NCBI GenBank assembly: GCA_003550325.1
Contig: QKWP01000109.1
Span: 326,025-390,024 of the forward strand
DNA: 64,000 nt
DNA from: Gigaspora rosea
Lineage: Eukaryota; Glomeromycota; Glomeromycetes; Diversisporales; Gigasporaceae
Direction of reading: 5' to 3'
The position numbers were made by a program, and so were the translations under genes. A model generated the notes under the pieces. The model worked only from the letters and a program-made list of their open reading frames with translations, was not told where the DNA came from and did not search any database. Shown here piece after piece: positions 9,743 to 21,059 of this stretch (the first letter of the stretch is position 1; each line of letters begins with the position of its first letter).

Positions 9743-10063
9743 CAAAAGGGAAATGATCGTCATTGTTGTTATTTAACGTTAAAAACAACAAAACTAAGGT
9801 TAACTGTTAGGGTTAGGGTCAGGGTCAGGATAGCGTTAAGAGTTAGAAAGATATCTATACCAAAATTTTGCAAGGAATTTTTTTTGTTATAATGCAAAAG
9901 ATAGTTTCATATGCGAAATTTCAAGATAAAGACGATTTTTTGAATAAACGAAATGTTTTTTTAATTTTAACGTTACACACTGATCGTTCGTGTAGCATCT
10001 ACATATCTGATACTGATTGGCTAGGGAACCGGTTTTCAAACTGGTTTGGGGGCACATAGATGC

Positions 10064-10431
10064 ACGCGGTATTATCTATCAAATTACGGCGATCGGGCAT
10101 CACGTGGACACGACTAAGAGTAAAATTAAAAAGAAAAGGTAACTTATTAATAAATTAATATACTATTACATTTAAAAAAAAGTTTTTAATATACTTATTT
10201 AAATTACTTTATATTAGGATCGGGATCACTTGAATGAGTGATAGTACGAAAGATAAGTATAGCTTATTTGATTTCAATTTTTTTTTATGAATTTTATGTA
10301 ATAGATAAATTTTAATTTATAGCAACAGAAGTTTAATTAAAAGTATATGACGTAATATATACCGTCTATAAATATTTAACTGATCTATGATTGATTACAA
10401 TTTTTTCTTTCTGGTTGATTAATAAAAAACA
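10064..10431. other. Upstream region of recombinase gene
   Basis: AT-rich, with a TATAAATATTTA-like stretch near 10369. It ends in AATAAAAAACA immediately before the ATG at 10432. No other feature seen. Confidence 0.35.
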
Positions 10432-11679
10432 ATGGAAACGACGAAAAATAAATATTACAAACCTACGAGCGCTGAAATCAATGAGATAATTAACAGTACA
10501 ATTCCTGAGAACACCCAAAAAGCAACAACGAAGTGGGTAAAGATTTTAGAAAACTGGCGCCGTGACGTGGGATATGATTATGGAATCGAAACAGTTACGG
10601 ATAAGGACCAGCTTGAACGTGAGATGACCGAATTTATCTTGGGGATTCGACAAGTCAACACTGATAAAGAATATGCACCATCTTCTCTCATTAACTGTAT
10701 TAAGTTACTCAGCGTTTACATTTCAAAGCATCCGAGAGGTACTAAGTCTTTTAATATATCGAATAGAAAGGAATTCACTCATTTATGGGAGGCTTTAAAC
10801 GGAAAAATGAAGAAACTTAAGAAAGAAAGGATAGTATCTCATCACCACGATCATCTTACTGATATGGAATTACAAACTATCTTTCAGCACTATATGGTTG
10901 CAAATAATACTCCTCAGGGCTTGCAATACCGCGTGTTTCTGTGGTGTTGCTTACTTTTCCAACCTCGTGGTGGCGAACATTACATTATGTTGATGGAGCA
11001 GTTCGAATTTACTTCTAATGGCGGAATTCATTTTAAGAAATATTCTCAAAAAAATAACCAAGGCGGAGTGGATGGTAATTTGGATGCACTTATTGTACCC
11101 GTCCCACCTGATCCTGAAGAATTTCACGGTCCCGTCTATGATAAAAAGTTCTACTTTTCAAAGAGGCCGTTAAATTCTAAATGTCCATATCTGCATCTAA
11201 AAATCCATAACAAAATTAATAGTAAATATGTTGTTAATTAGAGATCTTTAACTTGTTATGTGATTTCACGGACATGAAGGTCTGTGAAATCATGTAAAAT
11301 TGAAATCAAATGCATAAATTTAACTTTTTTAAACCACTTATCTTTATTTAGACTATTCGAAGGATCCATGGTATCTCGATACAAGACTAGGAGCAAAGTC
11401 TTGTGGATCTTTCATGAGGACATTTGTACCGCAGTAGGAATCGATATAAAGGACCGTGACATTGTAAATCACTCAGGTCGATCAACTCCAATCACTTCCC
11501 TTTTTCAAAAAGGCGTTGCAATGGGTACCACTATGTCCATTACTGGACATAAAAGTGAGTCATCTTACAGAATTTATGCTCGTCCCTCTAACAAGCAAAA
11601 GGAGGATGCATTGTCTCTATTAATCAATAGTGTTGGTGCACTTCCTTCAAACCCGCAAGAATCAGAAGCTTCAATTAAG
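10432..11679 (+). CDS. Crypton-like tyrosine recombinase (DUF3504/ZMYM2-type), frameshifted
   Basis: Exon 1 (10432-11221) begins METTKNKYYKPTSAEINEII and contains the first half of a tyrosine recombinase with the catalytic Arg context FQPRGGEHY (about residue 180). A GTAAAT donor at 11222 and a TTTATTTAG acceptor ending at 11351 define an intron, and exon 2 (11352-11679) rejoins in frame as NYSKDPWYLDTRLGAKS. Near 11421 one A appears lost, switching to the frame that carries the HxxR box (NHSGRSTPIT), TGHKS and the candidate nucleophile Tyr in YRIYARP. The R, K, HxxR, H and Y set is therefore present, but the ORF as given is broken. Crypton-type recombinases move DNA with a tyrosine nucleophile; a domesticated host copy is an alternative. 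No terminal repeats were identified. Confidence 0.75.
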
Positions 11680-12045
11680 GTAATAAAATTTTAAAATTTA
11701 AATATTTTTATATTAAAATATTATTAATTTAAAAATTTTGAATTATTTATAGGACGATGAGGTTATTACAGAGTCAAAACGAGTATGTATTGAAATTTAT
11801 TTATATTATACACATATAAATGTTAACATTTTTTTAGCCAAAATTTCTTCATTCATACCAGCGTCTACACTAAATCCTAACCTAACAAAACCATTTCGTC
11901 AACCATTACGCAAGACTACTAATGCAAATTTGACATTACACACTAATGCTTTGAAGCATAACCCGACAATTGGTGGGCGTCAAAAAATTTATAAAGTACC
12001 TCGGGCAGATAATTTGTATGAGTCTCAGGAAGATAATTCATATTA
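11680..12045 (+). CDS. Probable 3' exons of the recombinase gene
   Basis: GTAATA at 11680 and TTTATAG ending at 11752 suggest a second intron. A short exon (about 11753-11786, DDEVITESKR) follows, then another GTATGT...TTTAG intron, and an open frame to a stop at about 12045 (S/T/N/P-rich tail including LNPNLTKPFRQPLRKTT). The last junction does not keep the tail frame cleanly (one base off), so the terminal exon structure is uncertain. The tail looks disordered and has no recognised domain. Confidence 0.4.
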
Positions 12046-12904
12046 ACCTCATGAAGATGATTTTTATGAGCCTCGGGAAGATAACAAGGATACTTCTAGT
12101 GTCTCTATAATTAAGAATTATTATATAACGGCAGAGCATGCTAACATAAATTAGATGTATTTAGTCAATATATTTTATTAAAAATGTATTGCTGGGATAG
12201 TTAAATTTTAAGTATATTGATTAATTGCTTCATTCTGCAAAAAATATAGGCTTGTCATATTTTATCAATAAATAAAATTTTTAAATCCGGAATTTATATG
12301 ATTTACAGTTTTTTCATAATTCCTAATAAAAATTGATCGAATGATGTTCTGGCCAATTCAATCAAGTTTGTGATTTTAGCATAATAGATTCCATAAAATT
12401 GATATATATGTGTACGTAATTTACATGAGATCAGGTAAATATTTTTAATATTAGCACTTACCGAAATCACAAACTTAATCGAATCGGCCAGACCATCATT
12501 CAGTCAATTTTTATCAGGTGTTTCAGGAATTATGAAAGCAGCTGTAATAAATACTGTAGAATTTTGAAAATCGGGTGCCTACTTTATATGATTTACCAGT
12601 ATAAAAATCCAGGAACCTAAATTATATGCTTCGACTGGCAAAGCCTCAGCTGTCCGATAAAATTATATGTCCGTCATTTTTGTAGCGCAAGAACTATTTT
12701 TGCCAAATAACCCAAATAGACTACCATTTTTTGCCGAATAACCAAAATAAGCTATCGATTTCTGCTGAATAACAAAAATAAACTTTTTTCTGCAAAATAA
12801 CCCGTGTTATTTCGCAGCCCGATCATAATAATCTGATGGATAAATATGTTTATTTAAATTAAAACTCAACCGATAACTCTCTACGAATCACGATCATAAA
12901 TTGC
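12046..12904. other. Non-coding region after recombinase gene
   Basis: It contains an inverted pair around 12330-12370 and 12465-12515 (AATTGATCGAATGATGTTCTGGCC-like and its diverged complement), a possible decayed MITE, and a short repeated motif AATAACCCAAATAGACTA/AATAACAAAAATAAACTT near 12705-12800. No gene seen. Confidence 0.4.
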
Positions 12905-12914
12905 CGGAAAACAC

Positions 12915-13032
12915 CAATACTGTGCAAATTGCCGAATACAGTAATTTGGCAAATAATTGGCTACACATGCCACTCTGCGGCACGTGTTCATTTGCCAAAT
13001 TACCGTTATTCGACAATTTTTGCCCAGTATTG
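12915..13032. repeat. Inverted-repeat hairpin element
   Basis: CAATACTGTGCAAATTGCCG at 12915 pairs, with several mismatches, with the complement ending at 13032; AATTTGGCAAAT (about 12942) pairs with ATTTGCCAAATT (about 12990). The flank at 13046-13064 (AGATTTCTGATTTCC) is the complement of 8500-8514 beside the hairpin block, so both belong to one interspersed family. The two opposing 67-69 aa ORFs here are artefacts. Confidence 0.65.
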
Positions 13033-13245
13033 TATACAAATTTTTTCTAGATTTCTGATTTCCGTGAGATGCACGGAATTTGCTTGTCACAGTAATTTGA
13101 AAAGCACTGTAATTTCAAATCCAGTAAGGTGACCAATAATTTTGATAGGAATTATAACTGATGGACAAAATTTCAAATTTCCGATTTTTAATAAATATTT
13201 GAGAAATATATAAATTTAATCTACTCTTATCTAACTTAGAACTCA

Positions 13246-13492
13246 CTGAAGAGCTCTCTAGCACCTAAATTAATAGGTCGGGGCTTAAAGGTTAATTAGT
13301 TGAAATAGTTTCGCAGGCTAAAGTGCCAATGAAAAATAGCTGTGATCCTCTTTTTTTTTATAATAGAGTTGTGCTGATTGGCTAAAATTTAATCTCTTTT
13401 TGCAGTGTGAATATTCAGCAAAATTATAGAAGGGTTACTTCAATTAATCTTAACATTTGGCACGATCTCTCGATCACTGGCCTGAGAATTCC
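13246..13492. repeat. Interspersed repeat R, copy 1
   Basis: It shares CTAGCACCTAAATTAATAGG and further blocks (TTGTGCTGAT, CAAAATTATAG..GG.TTA.TTCAATTAAT, then GCACGA.TCT...ACTGGC) with 49772-50025. Length about 250 bp, non-coding, superfamily unknown. Confidence 0.6.
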
Positions 13493-14011
13493 TTGACATT
13501 TAAATTTTGATATAAAACAATTTTTAATTTGATGTAAACATTTACATTTGTAAAAAGAAAATACAGTATTTATGTAAAGGATTTTTTATATAGGCAATGT
13601 TTTCTTAGGAAGATTTCTTAAATGACTGACAACTTTCGTAATAGATCGCAGTACCAGGATGCTCTACTTGGTATCAACAATTATAAATCTGAGCAAAAAG
13701 AAGAAAATGGTTCGCTTTATTTAACAAATAATCAACACCTAACCAATATCATGACATTAAACAAAGTGGAAACTTACAATATATATCTGCATTAATCAAA
13801 TGCTAACACTAACCCTATGTGATATCAGTGAAATTATTGTTGAAGTTAACTGCATCGAAAAAAAATACGGTAGAACCACGTTTTAAAAACTCAGCATTAT
13901 ACTTCAAGAAGTTTAACAATCAAAAGGCTTTCCAGATATAACTTATGTGTAAATCATCAAAGACGTTGAAATTATAAATTTTATTGGAATAAGAATATAA
14001 TATGTCAAGTT

Positions 14012-14294
14012 CTACCTGATATAGTCCAGATGAGAATTAGTAAGGAGTTAAAGGTTCTGAAAGCTTTACAAAAGGAGGGACATAACAGTTTAAAAAAGGT
14101 AACGAAGTATCTTTATCTGAACTTTCTAAGATAGATTTTAGGACAGGTAAGAAGGACTTGTCCCGGAATAAAAATGTAAATAGTTCGATAGTCTATTTTT
14201 ATTATAATATAATTTTGTATTAGGTGTCAGTCAGTAAATTATCAATAAAGTACGCCTACATGGCGTCCTCTTCGGAGGTTTGTTAAAAAAAAAA
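14012..14294 (+). mobile_element. 5'-truncated LINE (3' end with poly-A)
   Basis: It is flanked by a 10-bp target duplication ATGTCAAGTT (14002-14011 and 14295-14304). It encodes the last ~40 residues of a retrotransposon ORF2 (PDIVQMRISKELKVLKALQ... ending NFLR, stop at 14132-14134) and a 3' UTR with the hairpin CCTCTTCGGAGG. It ends TTTGTTA followed by A residues. Nearly identical to 38316-38669. Confidence 0.85.
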
Positions 14295-14304
14295 ATGTCA
14301 AGTT

Positions 14305-15340
14305 ACGTTAACCATATTATCCATAAATCTATATCATGCCTACTATAGCCAATAATATCTTATTGAGTAATGTCGTATAAAAAATATATTGTATATAATT
14401 GGTAATTTAGAATTATTTTGACTATATATATAAGACAACTTTAAATTCCAAATTTTGTAAGACTATATCATAGAAAGCATAATATTAAAAAAAATGTATT
14501 TGCGCATAACTATTTAAAAAATATATTTGCGCATAACCTTAGTTATGCGAAAGGAACTCCAAATAATTGCATTGAAAATAAGCACTGTGTGATGGAAATC
14601 TTGCACCTTATATTCTAATGAATGAGTTTGTACCTTCAACTAGGTTAGTGTATTTTTTGAATGGCAGTGTAAGTGTTCTTGGTCTTAGAGCCTACCCACC
14701 AATATTTGTGTTCTTTGAAGCATTCCGCCAGTATTTGTGGACTTTGTTACTGACAATATTATTATTTTGCTTTTGAATACCAAAATTTTGATTTGTAGAT
14801 TGATTCATAATTATTATTTTTCTTTAAGAAAAAACTATTTAAAAAGAGTTGTTGAGTCGAATTATATATATATATTTTAGTACTTAATTGATACCTACAT
14901 CAATATTCACAATTTGATCGTCCAATAGAATTTTCCGATTGAATTGTAACATCAGCGAAAAAATTTGCCTGACGATCATGTTTAACAAGATATTCATGTG
15001 AGCATGTTTAGCCATCAAGATTTTTTGGTGGTTGCGGATAAATTTGTCAATGAAAACAAAATTATGCTTTGTTAGACGGGTAGAGGTTTTCAGGCTTCTT
15101 ACTATTTTGCGGTCGCAAAAACTTTGAATTTGCATTTGGATGTTTAGATTGTTTATTATGATTGCATATTATTAGTTTTAAAAGAAATAAATACTTATTT
15201 GTTCAGTATTATTTCTAAACTCCGTAACGTTATGTAATTATTGTCAGAAAGGGTAAATCTAATAACATACATTCTTTCTTGGTGCGTGTCTATACTTAAT
15301 TAGGATTAGCAGCAGTGACCCGAATGAAGAATACAGTTGT
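14305..15340. other. Non-coding region
   Basis: It contains a short direct duplication of TATTTGCGCATAAC (14501 and 14525) and otherwise AT-rich unique-looking sequence. The 83-aa minus-strand ORF at 14884-15135 has no recognisable domain and no supporting context. Confidence 0.35.
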
Positions 15341-15450
15341 GATCCGCTTGTGAACGAAGTCACAAGGCGGATATTTATTGCGAGTCACCGGACTTTTCAG
15401 GTGATCGCAGATCATGGACGAGATGGTATTTGAGTAACCTGATGATCTGC
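15341..15450. repeat. 110-bp direct repeat, left copy
   Basis: It starts GATCCGCTTGTGAACGAAGT and ends near CCTGATGATCTGC. It aligns over its whole length with 19503-19612, with roughly one difference in ten bases. The two copies bracket the tandem arrays between them. Confidence 0.75.
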
Positions 15451-17790
15451 TCGACAGCTCAGTCGCAAGAACAAGCCAGATTTTTTAGCAAGAAAGAAGG
15501 AGAATTTTCAAGTCTTCAAAAAATTTTCAATACTGTATTACTAAACGAAAGTTGTTATCATTTTGGACGACTCCAAAAAAAAAAAAAAATTTTCGATCTT
15601 CACGATATTTTTCTGGGACCAGAAGGAGGGAAAGTAATGGCCGATTGCATGGTGCAAGATTACTAGATGGACCTCTCTGGATCTTGGTGAAGATGTATTT
15701 TGCAGAAATACTGACTGAATGTATTATGTTGGACGTAAAGGAAATTGGAGTTGGTAAAGGATGAGCATAAAGCATTCATTTGTGCTCAAATCTGCAGATA
15801 TGGGTAATGCTGTTGAGATAAAGGCCGTTGGTGTCCTTTATCATAATGAAATGGAGTTGGGAAAGAAGGACACAAGGCATTTTGTTCGTTACCAAATCTG
15901 CGATCATATGCTACTAGAAAATTTGATCTTCATGATAATTGTCTGGGAACCAGAAGGAGGGAAAGTAATAGCCGATACATGGTGCAAGATCACTAGGTTG
16001 ACCGACGTATTTGCAGAATTTCTGACAGAATGTATAATGTTGGACGAAAGGAAATTGGAGTTGGAAAGGGATGAGCATAAGCATTCATTTGTGCTCAAAT
16101 CTGCAGATAAAGATAACACTGTTGAGATAAAGCTGTTGGTGTCTCTTATCATAATGAAATGAGAGTTGAAAAAAAGGACACAAGGCATTTGTTCGTTACC
16201 AAAAATTTGCGATCACATGCAATGCTAGGAATTTCGATCTTCGTGATAATTTTCTAGGACTGGAGAGAGGGAAGAACACTAGGCCGATCTCTCTATGTCT
16301 TGGCAGAAATAGTCTTGTAGCAAAGTAGAAAGAAGTGTTAGTAGATGCATGTTGCAAAAGTGTTGCAATAAAAATGATAAGAAATACTGACGAAACATAG
16401 GATGTTGGACATTGTGATATAAGGAGATAGAGGTTGAAAAAAAGGAACATAAGACATTCATATATGATCCAACTGGCAGATATGGAAGAGCTGTTGGAAT
16501 AAAAGCTATTGGTGTCTGTTTTCATAACGAGATTAGAGTTGAGGAAGAACACAAGGCATTTGTTTAGGACTAAGAATCTGCACTAATCTGCGGATATGTG
16601 TAATGCAAAAAATTTTAATCTTTACGATAATCTTTTTTGGAACGAAAGGAAGGAAAAGAATATTATGCGGACCCTCTGGATCTAGGTAAAAATGGTCATG
16701 AAAAAAAAGGAAGCCATAGCAGATGTATATTGCAAAAATGTTATAATAATAGTAGGAAATATCGATAAAATGTATAATATTGGACATTGTGATGGAACGT
16801 AAATTGGAACTAAAAAGAAGGCACATAAAGCATTTATTTATGACCGGAATTGCAAATATGGGTAATGCTATTGAAGCGAAGGCCATTGGTGCCTGTTACC
16901 ATATTGGAAAAAAAGAACACAGGGCATTTGTTCAATACCAGAAATCTGCTGAGATGCATAATAGAAATTCCAATTGGTATGATGATTTTCTGGAACCAGG
17001 CAGAGGAAGAGCATACCAGGTGCATTTTGCAAAAGCACTAGTTGACCTTGCTGAATCCTGGAAAATAGTCCTGGGGTAAAGTATGAAAGCATTAGCAGAT
17101 AGAATTTGCAAGAATGTTGCAATAATGATAGAAAATATGGATAGAACATATAATATTGGTGTCATAACGAGGTATTCATTTGCAATTCGAATTTGCAGAT
17201 AGAGAAAATGAATCTAGAATCCTTGTTATAATAAAAAAGTTTTTTTCTTTAAACACTTGAAATAAATTTATAGTTTTTTGAAATTTTTATACTAGAGATA
17301 TAACTGTACTATTTATAAATACTATTTGTGGTACTATAAAATATATGAACAAATTGCAATAAGTTTAAACTTGAATCTAGAAAGCCATTGGTGTCTGTTT
17401 TCAATGGAATTAAAGTAGAAAAGAAAGATACAAAACTTTGGTTATTACCAGGAATCTGCTAGTATATGTGATGCTGGAAATTCGAAATTATGATAATCTT
17501 TTGGGACCAAAGGAAGGGAAAGCGAGAGCAGATGGTCTCTCTGGGTTCTGGTAAAATAGTAGTGGCAATGTAGAGAAGCATTAGCAGATATATTTGCAAT
17601 AAGGTTATGGAAGGTAATATATAGAAGATCGAGAAAAAAGGAAATCGGAGTCGAAAAGGATAAGCATAAAGCGCCTATTTACAATTAGTTCAGCAGATAT
17701 AGGTAACGTTAAGAATGAAAGCGCATGGGTGTCCATAATGAAATTGGAGTTGAAAGGATGGATGTGAGGCATTTGTTTTTACCAAAAGTC
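15451..17790. repeat. Degenerate long tandem array, unit ~310-375 bp
   Basis: A landmark of the form GAAATACTGACTGAATGTAT..TGTTGGAC recurs near 15705, 16016, 16381, 16757 and 17131, with weaker homology near 17600. Other landmarks keep step: GAGCATAAAGCATTCATTTG, TCTGCAGATATGGGTAATGC, GGACACAAGGCATTTGTTCG, GGAACCAGAAGGAGGGAAAG. Stops and frameshifts fall at different places in each unit, so the 90-130 aa ORFs are by-products of the repeat. The origin could be an amplified decayed coding exon or satellite DNA. Confidence 0.7.
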
Positions 17791-17989
17791 TGCTAAGGTT
17801 GGTGACAGTAATCAAAATGGGAACAGAGTACCAAGAGATGGATAACGAACCAATCACTGGAATAGTGGGAAGATGATCCTACAATGAAATCAGAAATTGG
17901 TGCACTGAAGTTAAATAGGTAAACCATTTGTACGAGTGGCCGATATAAAAGTAATTGAATCATCTGAGTAAAGACTGAAGTTTGCAGAT

Positions 17990-19135
17990 TTATGCAGCGG
18001 TAGAGATGAATACACAAATGTGTATGTTTATGTATAGATGTGAGGTGGGTGTGTACACCCCACACAATACTCGAATTAAGGTTAAAAGTAGCAGTACATA
18101 AGTATATGGTACAGGGCAATAAAAAAAAATATTTGAATGAATGCACATGTTCATGTATGGGTATAAATATAACTTATGTTATGGTATATATGATTGAAGT
18201 AGTGTGTACACCCCACACCACTCCTAAGAAACTGTATAGTATATAAAAAAAAATGGGTAAAAGAAAACAAATGCACATGTTCGTATAGAAGTATAAACTG
18301 GGTATATGAATATATATGTTTGTGTATAGGTATGAGTAGGGCAAGTGTGAACACCTCACACCGCCCTTTATTATAGTTATAGTTAAGAAAATTTGTGTAG
18401 TAAGGCAGGTGCGTACACCTTATATTGCTCTCAAAGTGAGATTAAAGATAGTAGTATATAAATATATAGTACAGGAAAAAAGATGAACGCGTATGTTCGT
18501 ATAGGGGTATAAAAGTATATGAATGTGTATGCATGTGTACATAATGTGTATATTTAGGAGTGTGTACACCACATACCACTTTGAAGTAATGGTATAGTAT
18601 ACGAGACGAAAAAAAAGAAAGAGAAGAGGAAATCCAAATGCGCATATTTGGGTAAAGGTATAAACAAGACATATGAACATATAAGTTTGTGTTAAACAGG
18701 TGTAAGCACCTCATTCCACTTTGATGATAGTTACGGTTAAGGGAATTTGGATATATACAGTAAGCAGGTATGTACACCTGTACTGCTCTTGAATTGAGAT
18801 TGAAAGTAGTAGTATATGGGTATAGTACAGAACATTGTAAGGGAAAAAAGCAAACATGAATGTTCGTGTGGGATATAATTAAAGCAGATAACTGCATATA
18901 GTATGTGCGTGTTTAAAGTGAAGCAAGAGTGTACACCTTACACTGCTCATAAGTAATAGTATAGTATAGGAAAAAAAAAAAGGAGAGGGAAAAGGGAAAG
19001 GAGAATGAATGCATAGGTTTGTATTACTCCACATGCCTTCAAATTGGAATTACACATAGAACTACATGAACATGTATATTCAGGTAGGTGTGTAGGTTAA
19101 AGCGGATATGTACACCCACACTGCTCACAGGCTAA
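17990..19135. repeat. Higher-order tandem array with GTGTACAC boxes, ~360 bp period
   Basis: A box like GTGTGTACACCCCACACCAC occurs near 18049, 18203, 18347, 18411, 18562, 18702, 18770, 18930 and 19108. Spacings repeat as about 154, 144, 64 then 151, 140, 68, so three sub-units form a ~360-bp higher-order unit present about three times. Between boxes lie landmark words such as AATGCACATGTTCGTATAG and AGTATATAAGTATATGGTACAG. Non-coding; the minus-strand ORFs are shadows. Confidence 0.7.
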
Positions 19136-19502
19136 ACTAGGTTTGAAATATCTAGAAGAGCTAAGAAGGTTTGCAAGATTTCACATGAGGTGATGTTATG
19201 GAGTAGGTATAATTACATTTAGATACAGTTGTATATGCATGGGCAGGTATAGTAAAACAAGTGCACGCATTTTGGGCCACATGAAAGAAAAAAAAAAAGA
19301 AGAAGAAAAGAAGGGAAAGAAGAGAGAGTAGTGGATACAGGTATGGGGATGTTTCTTATATCCAAGACAATACGATCCTCGTCAACAATCTTATACTGTA
19401 TTACATCATTTGTACAGAATGATATGACTGTAGGTATAAGGTTTGTCATGACTGTTGTGTGCGAGAAAGGGCACACAATAAGATGAGACGAGCAAGAATA
19501 AT

Positions 19503-19612
19503 GATCCACTTGTGAATGAAGTCACAAGGTGGATATTTATTGCGAGTCACCAGATTTTTCAGATGATCACAGATCATGGACGAGAAGGTATTTGAGTAAC
19601 CTGATGAACTGC
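19503..19612. repeat. 110-bp direct repeat, right copy
   Basis: Right partner of 15341-15450. A second local duplication is also present: about 19420-19500 (ATGACTGTAGGTATAAGG... to GACGAGCAAGAATA) recurs at about 19825-19905, so this edge has been duplicated more than once. Confidence 0.75.
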
Positions 19613-20564
19613 ATTGATCTCTTTGTTCTTTGATTTTTCTGTTTAACATTGTGTCTAGCTACCCTCCCACCATGCCCAAAATAAACAAAACAGGATCACT
19701 GGACTTTCCAAAAACAAAAAAAAAGAAACAAAAAGAGAAATTGAGGCATTATGCTCGAAAAGATCTGCTCAGAGACATCCTATAGCTTGTTTTGCGACCC
19801 CTATCCCACATCGTTTGTACAGAAGGACGTGACTGTAGGTATAAGGTTGGTCATGACTGTGTGTATGAGGAAGGGGCACACGACAAGACAAGATGAGCAA
19901 GAATAAAAGTAAATTATAAAAAATTATGCTTTTATTAGATATGTGTTTCAAGTTGTGTGCATTATTGCATGTTTTGGATATAATAATTTATTGTGAAATT
20001 TTGTTATGAAACTTGCTATTATGATACACAATTTGTATTGGAATGAATTCTCAATTCTATGATTTATTGTAAAAAAATTTTTTTACAAACTTACTAACAT
20101 ATTAAAATTATTATCATGTTTGCTGTAAAAAATTTTGTTGCAAACTTACTGACTATTGTGGTGACAGATGTCATATAGTTAGTTTGTATTTGAAATATAG
20201 TCATAAAGTCTATTAGAAATTACTGTAACAAATTTTGTTATGAAACTTATGAGCTATTGAGTATGTAGTTGTATTAAAATTAACAGTCGTGATTTCTAGC
20301 TGTTACAGAAATTGTGGTCGTGATTTCTGTCATTATTCACCATACATAGTTGTTAGTTTGCGTTAAAATTATTAATTATGATTTCTATTGTTAAAAATCT
20401 TGTTACAAGGCTTGCTTGCTATTGTAATGAATTAACAGTCATGACTTCTAACATGATTTACTGCAGCCTTTGTCTCGAACTATCTTCTACCTGTAATTCT
20501 GGCCATTAGTAATCTGATCAATAATGAAAGTATGATATATGTAATCAGTATTATTAGTTATTAA

Positions 20565-21018
20565 GGGTAAAGTATATACCGATCATTTTTACTAATAAAC
20601 TATTAGCAAAATTTAGCTGGCATTATGGAGCTAAAAACTTTTTTTATATTGATTTAAGATTTAGCACAATAAAAACATAATGCATATTAGTAGTAATCAT
20701 ATGATAAATTTTGAACCAATTTGAATTTGTTATCAAAAAGTTAGATAAGGGCAAGATCCACGAGAACCTGTAATATGCCATAATAGGCTCTCGCAGATTT
20801 GTACAGGCTCTCACAGATCTTGCTCTCATCTAATTTTTTAATGACAAATTCAAATTGGTTCAAAATTTGTCATATGATTACTACTAATATGCACTATGTT
20901 TTTACTGTGCTAAATCTTAAATCGATATAAAAAATTTTTTATTTATCTATGTACTAATTACTAAATTTATAAATTTGTTAATAGTTTATTAATAAAATGA
21001 TCAACATATACTCTACCC
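20565..21018. mobile_element. Foldback element flanked by TTAA
   Basis: TTAA flanks both sides (20561-20564 and 21019-21022). Ends are GGGTAAAGTATAT and ATATACTCTACCC. The arms run about 200 bp each with some divergence (TTTTGAACCAATTTGAATTT in one, its complement in the other), separated by a short centre with AGGCTCTCGCAGATTTGTAC. TTAA with GGG/CCC ends fits a piggyBac-type non-autonomous element; that classification is inference. Confidence 0.75.
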
Positions 21019-21059
21019 TTAAGCCAAGTGTACTGGACAGTATGATAGTTACTGGCAAA

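Larger units (their letters stand above)
8857..10063. mobile_element. Composite element bounded by ~39-bp inverted repeats
   Basis: GCATCTATGCGCCCCCAAAC at 8857, continuing to about 8895, is mirrored at about 10025-10063 with one or two mismatches. Inside lie two family-A MITEs, a perfect palindrome and a telomere-like GGGTTAGGGTCAGGGTCAGG tract near 9808. The right part (about 9775-10000) resembles family B (see 36080-36290). No transposase inside; it is a nest of non-autonomous elements. A short motif CGTGTAGCATC occurs both just left of it (8826) and inside its right end (about 9988). Confidence 0.65.

Noticed and set aside
12929..13132. Overlapping 67- and 69-aa ORFs on both strands
   Set aside because: Both read one inverted repeat; neither has other support.
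16196..16552. 118-aa minus-strand ORF and several others of 60-151 aa between 15.4 and 19.5 kb
   Set aside because: They lie in degenerate tandem arrays; frames are not kept from unit to unit and translations are low-complexity.
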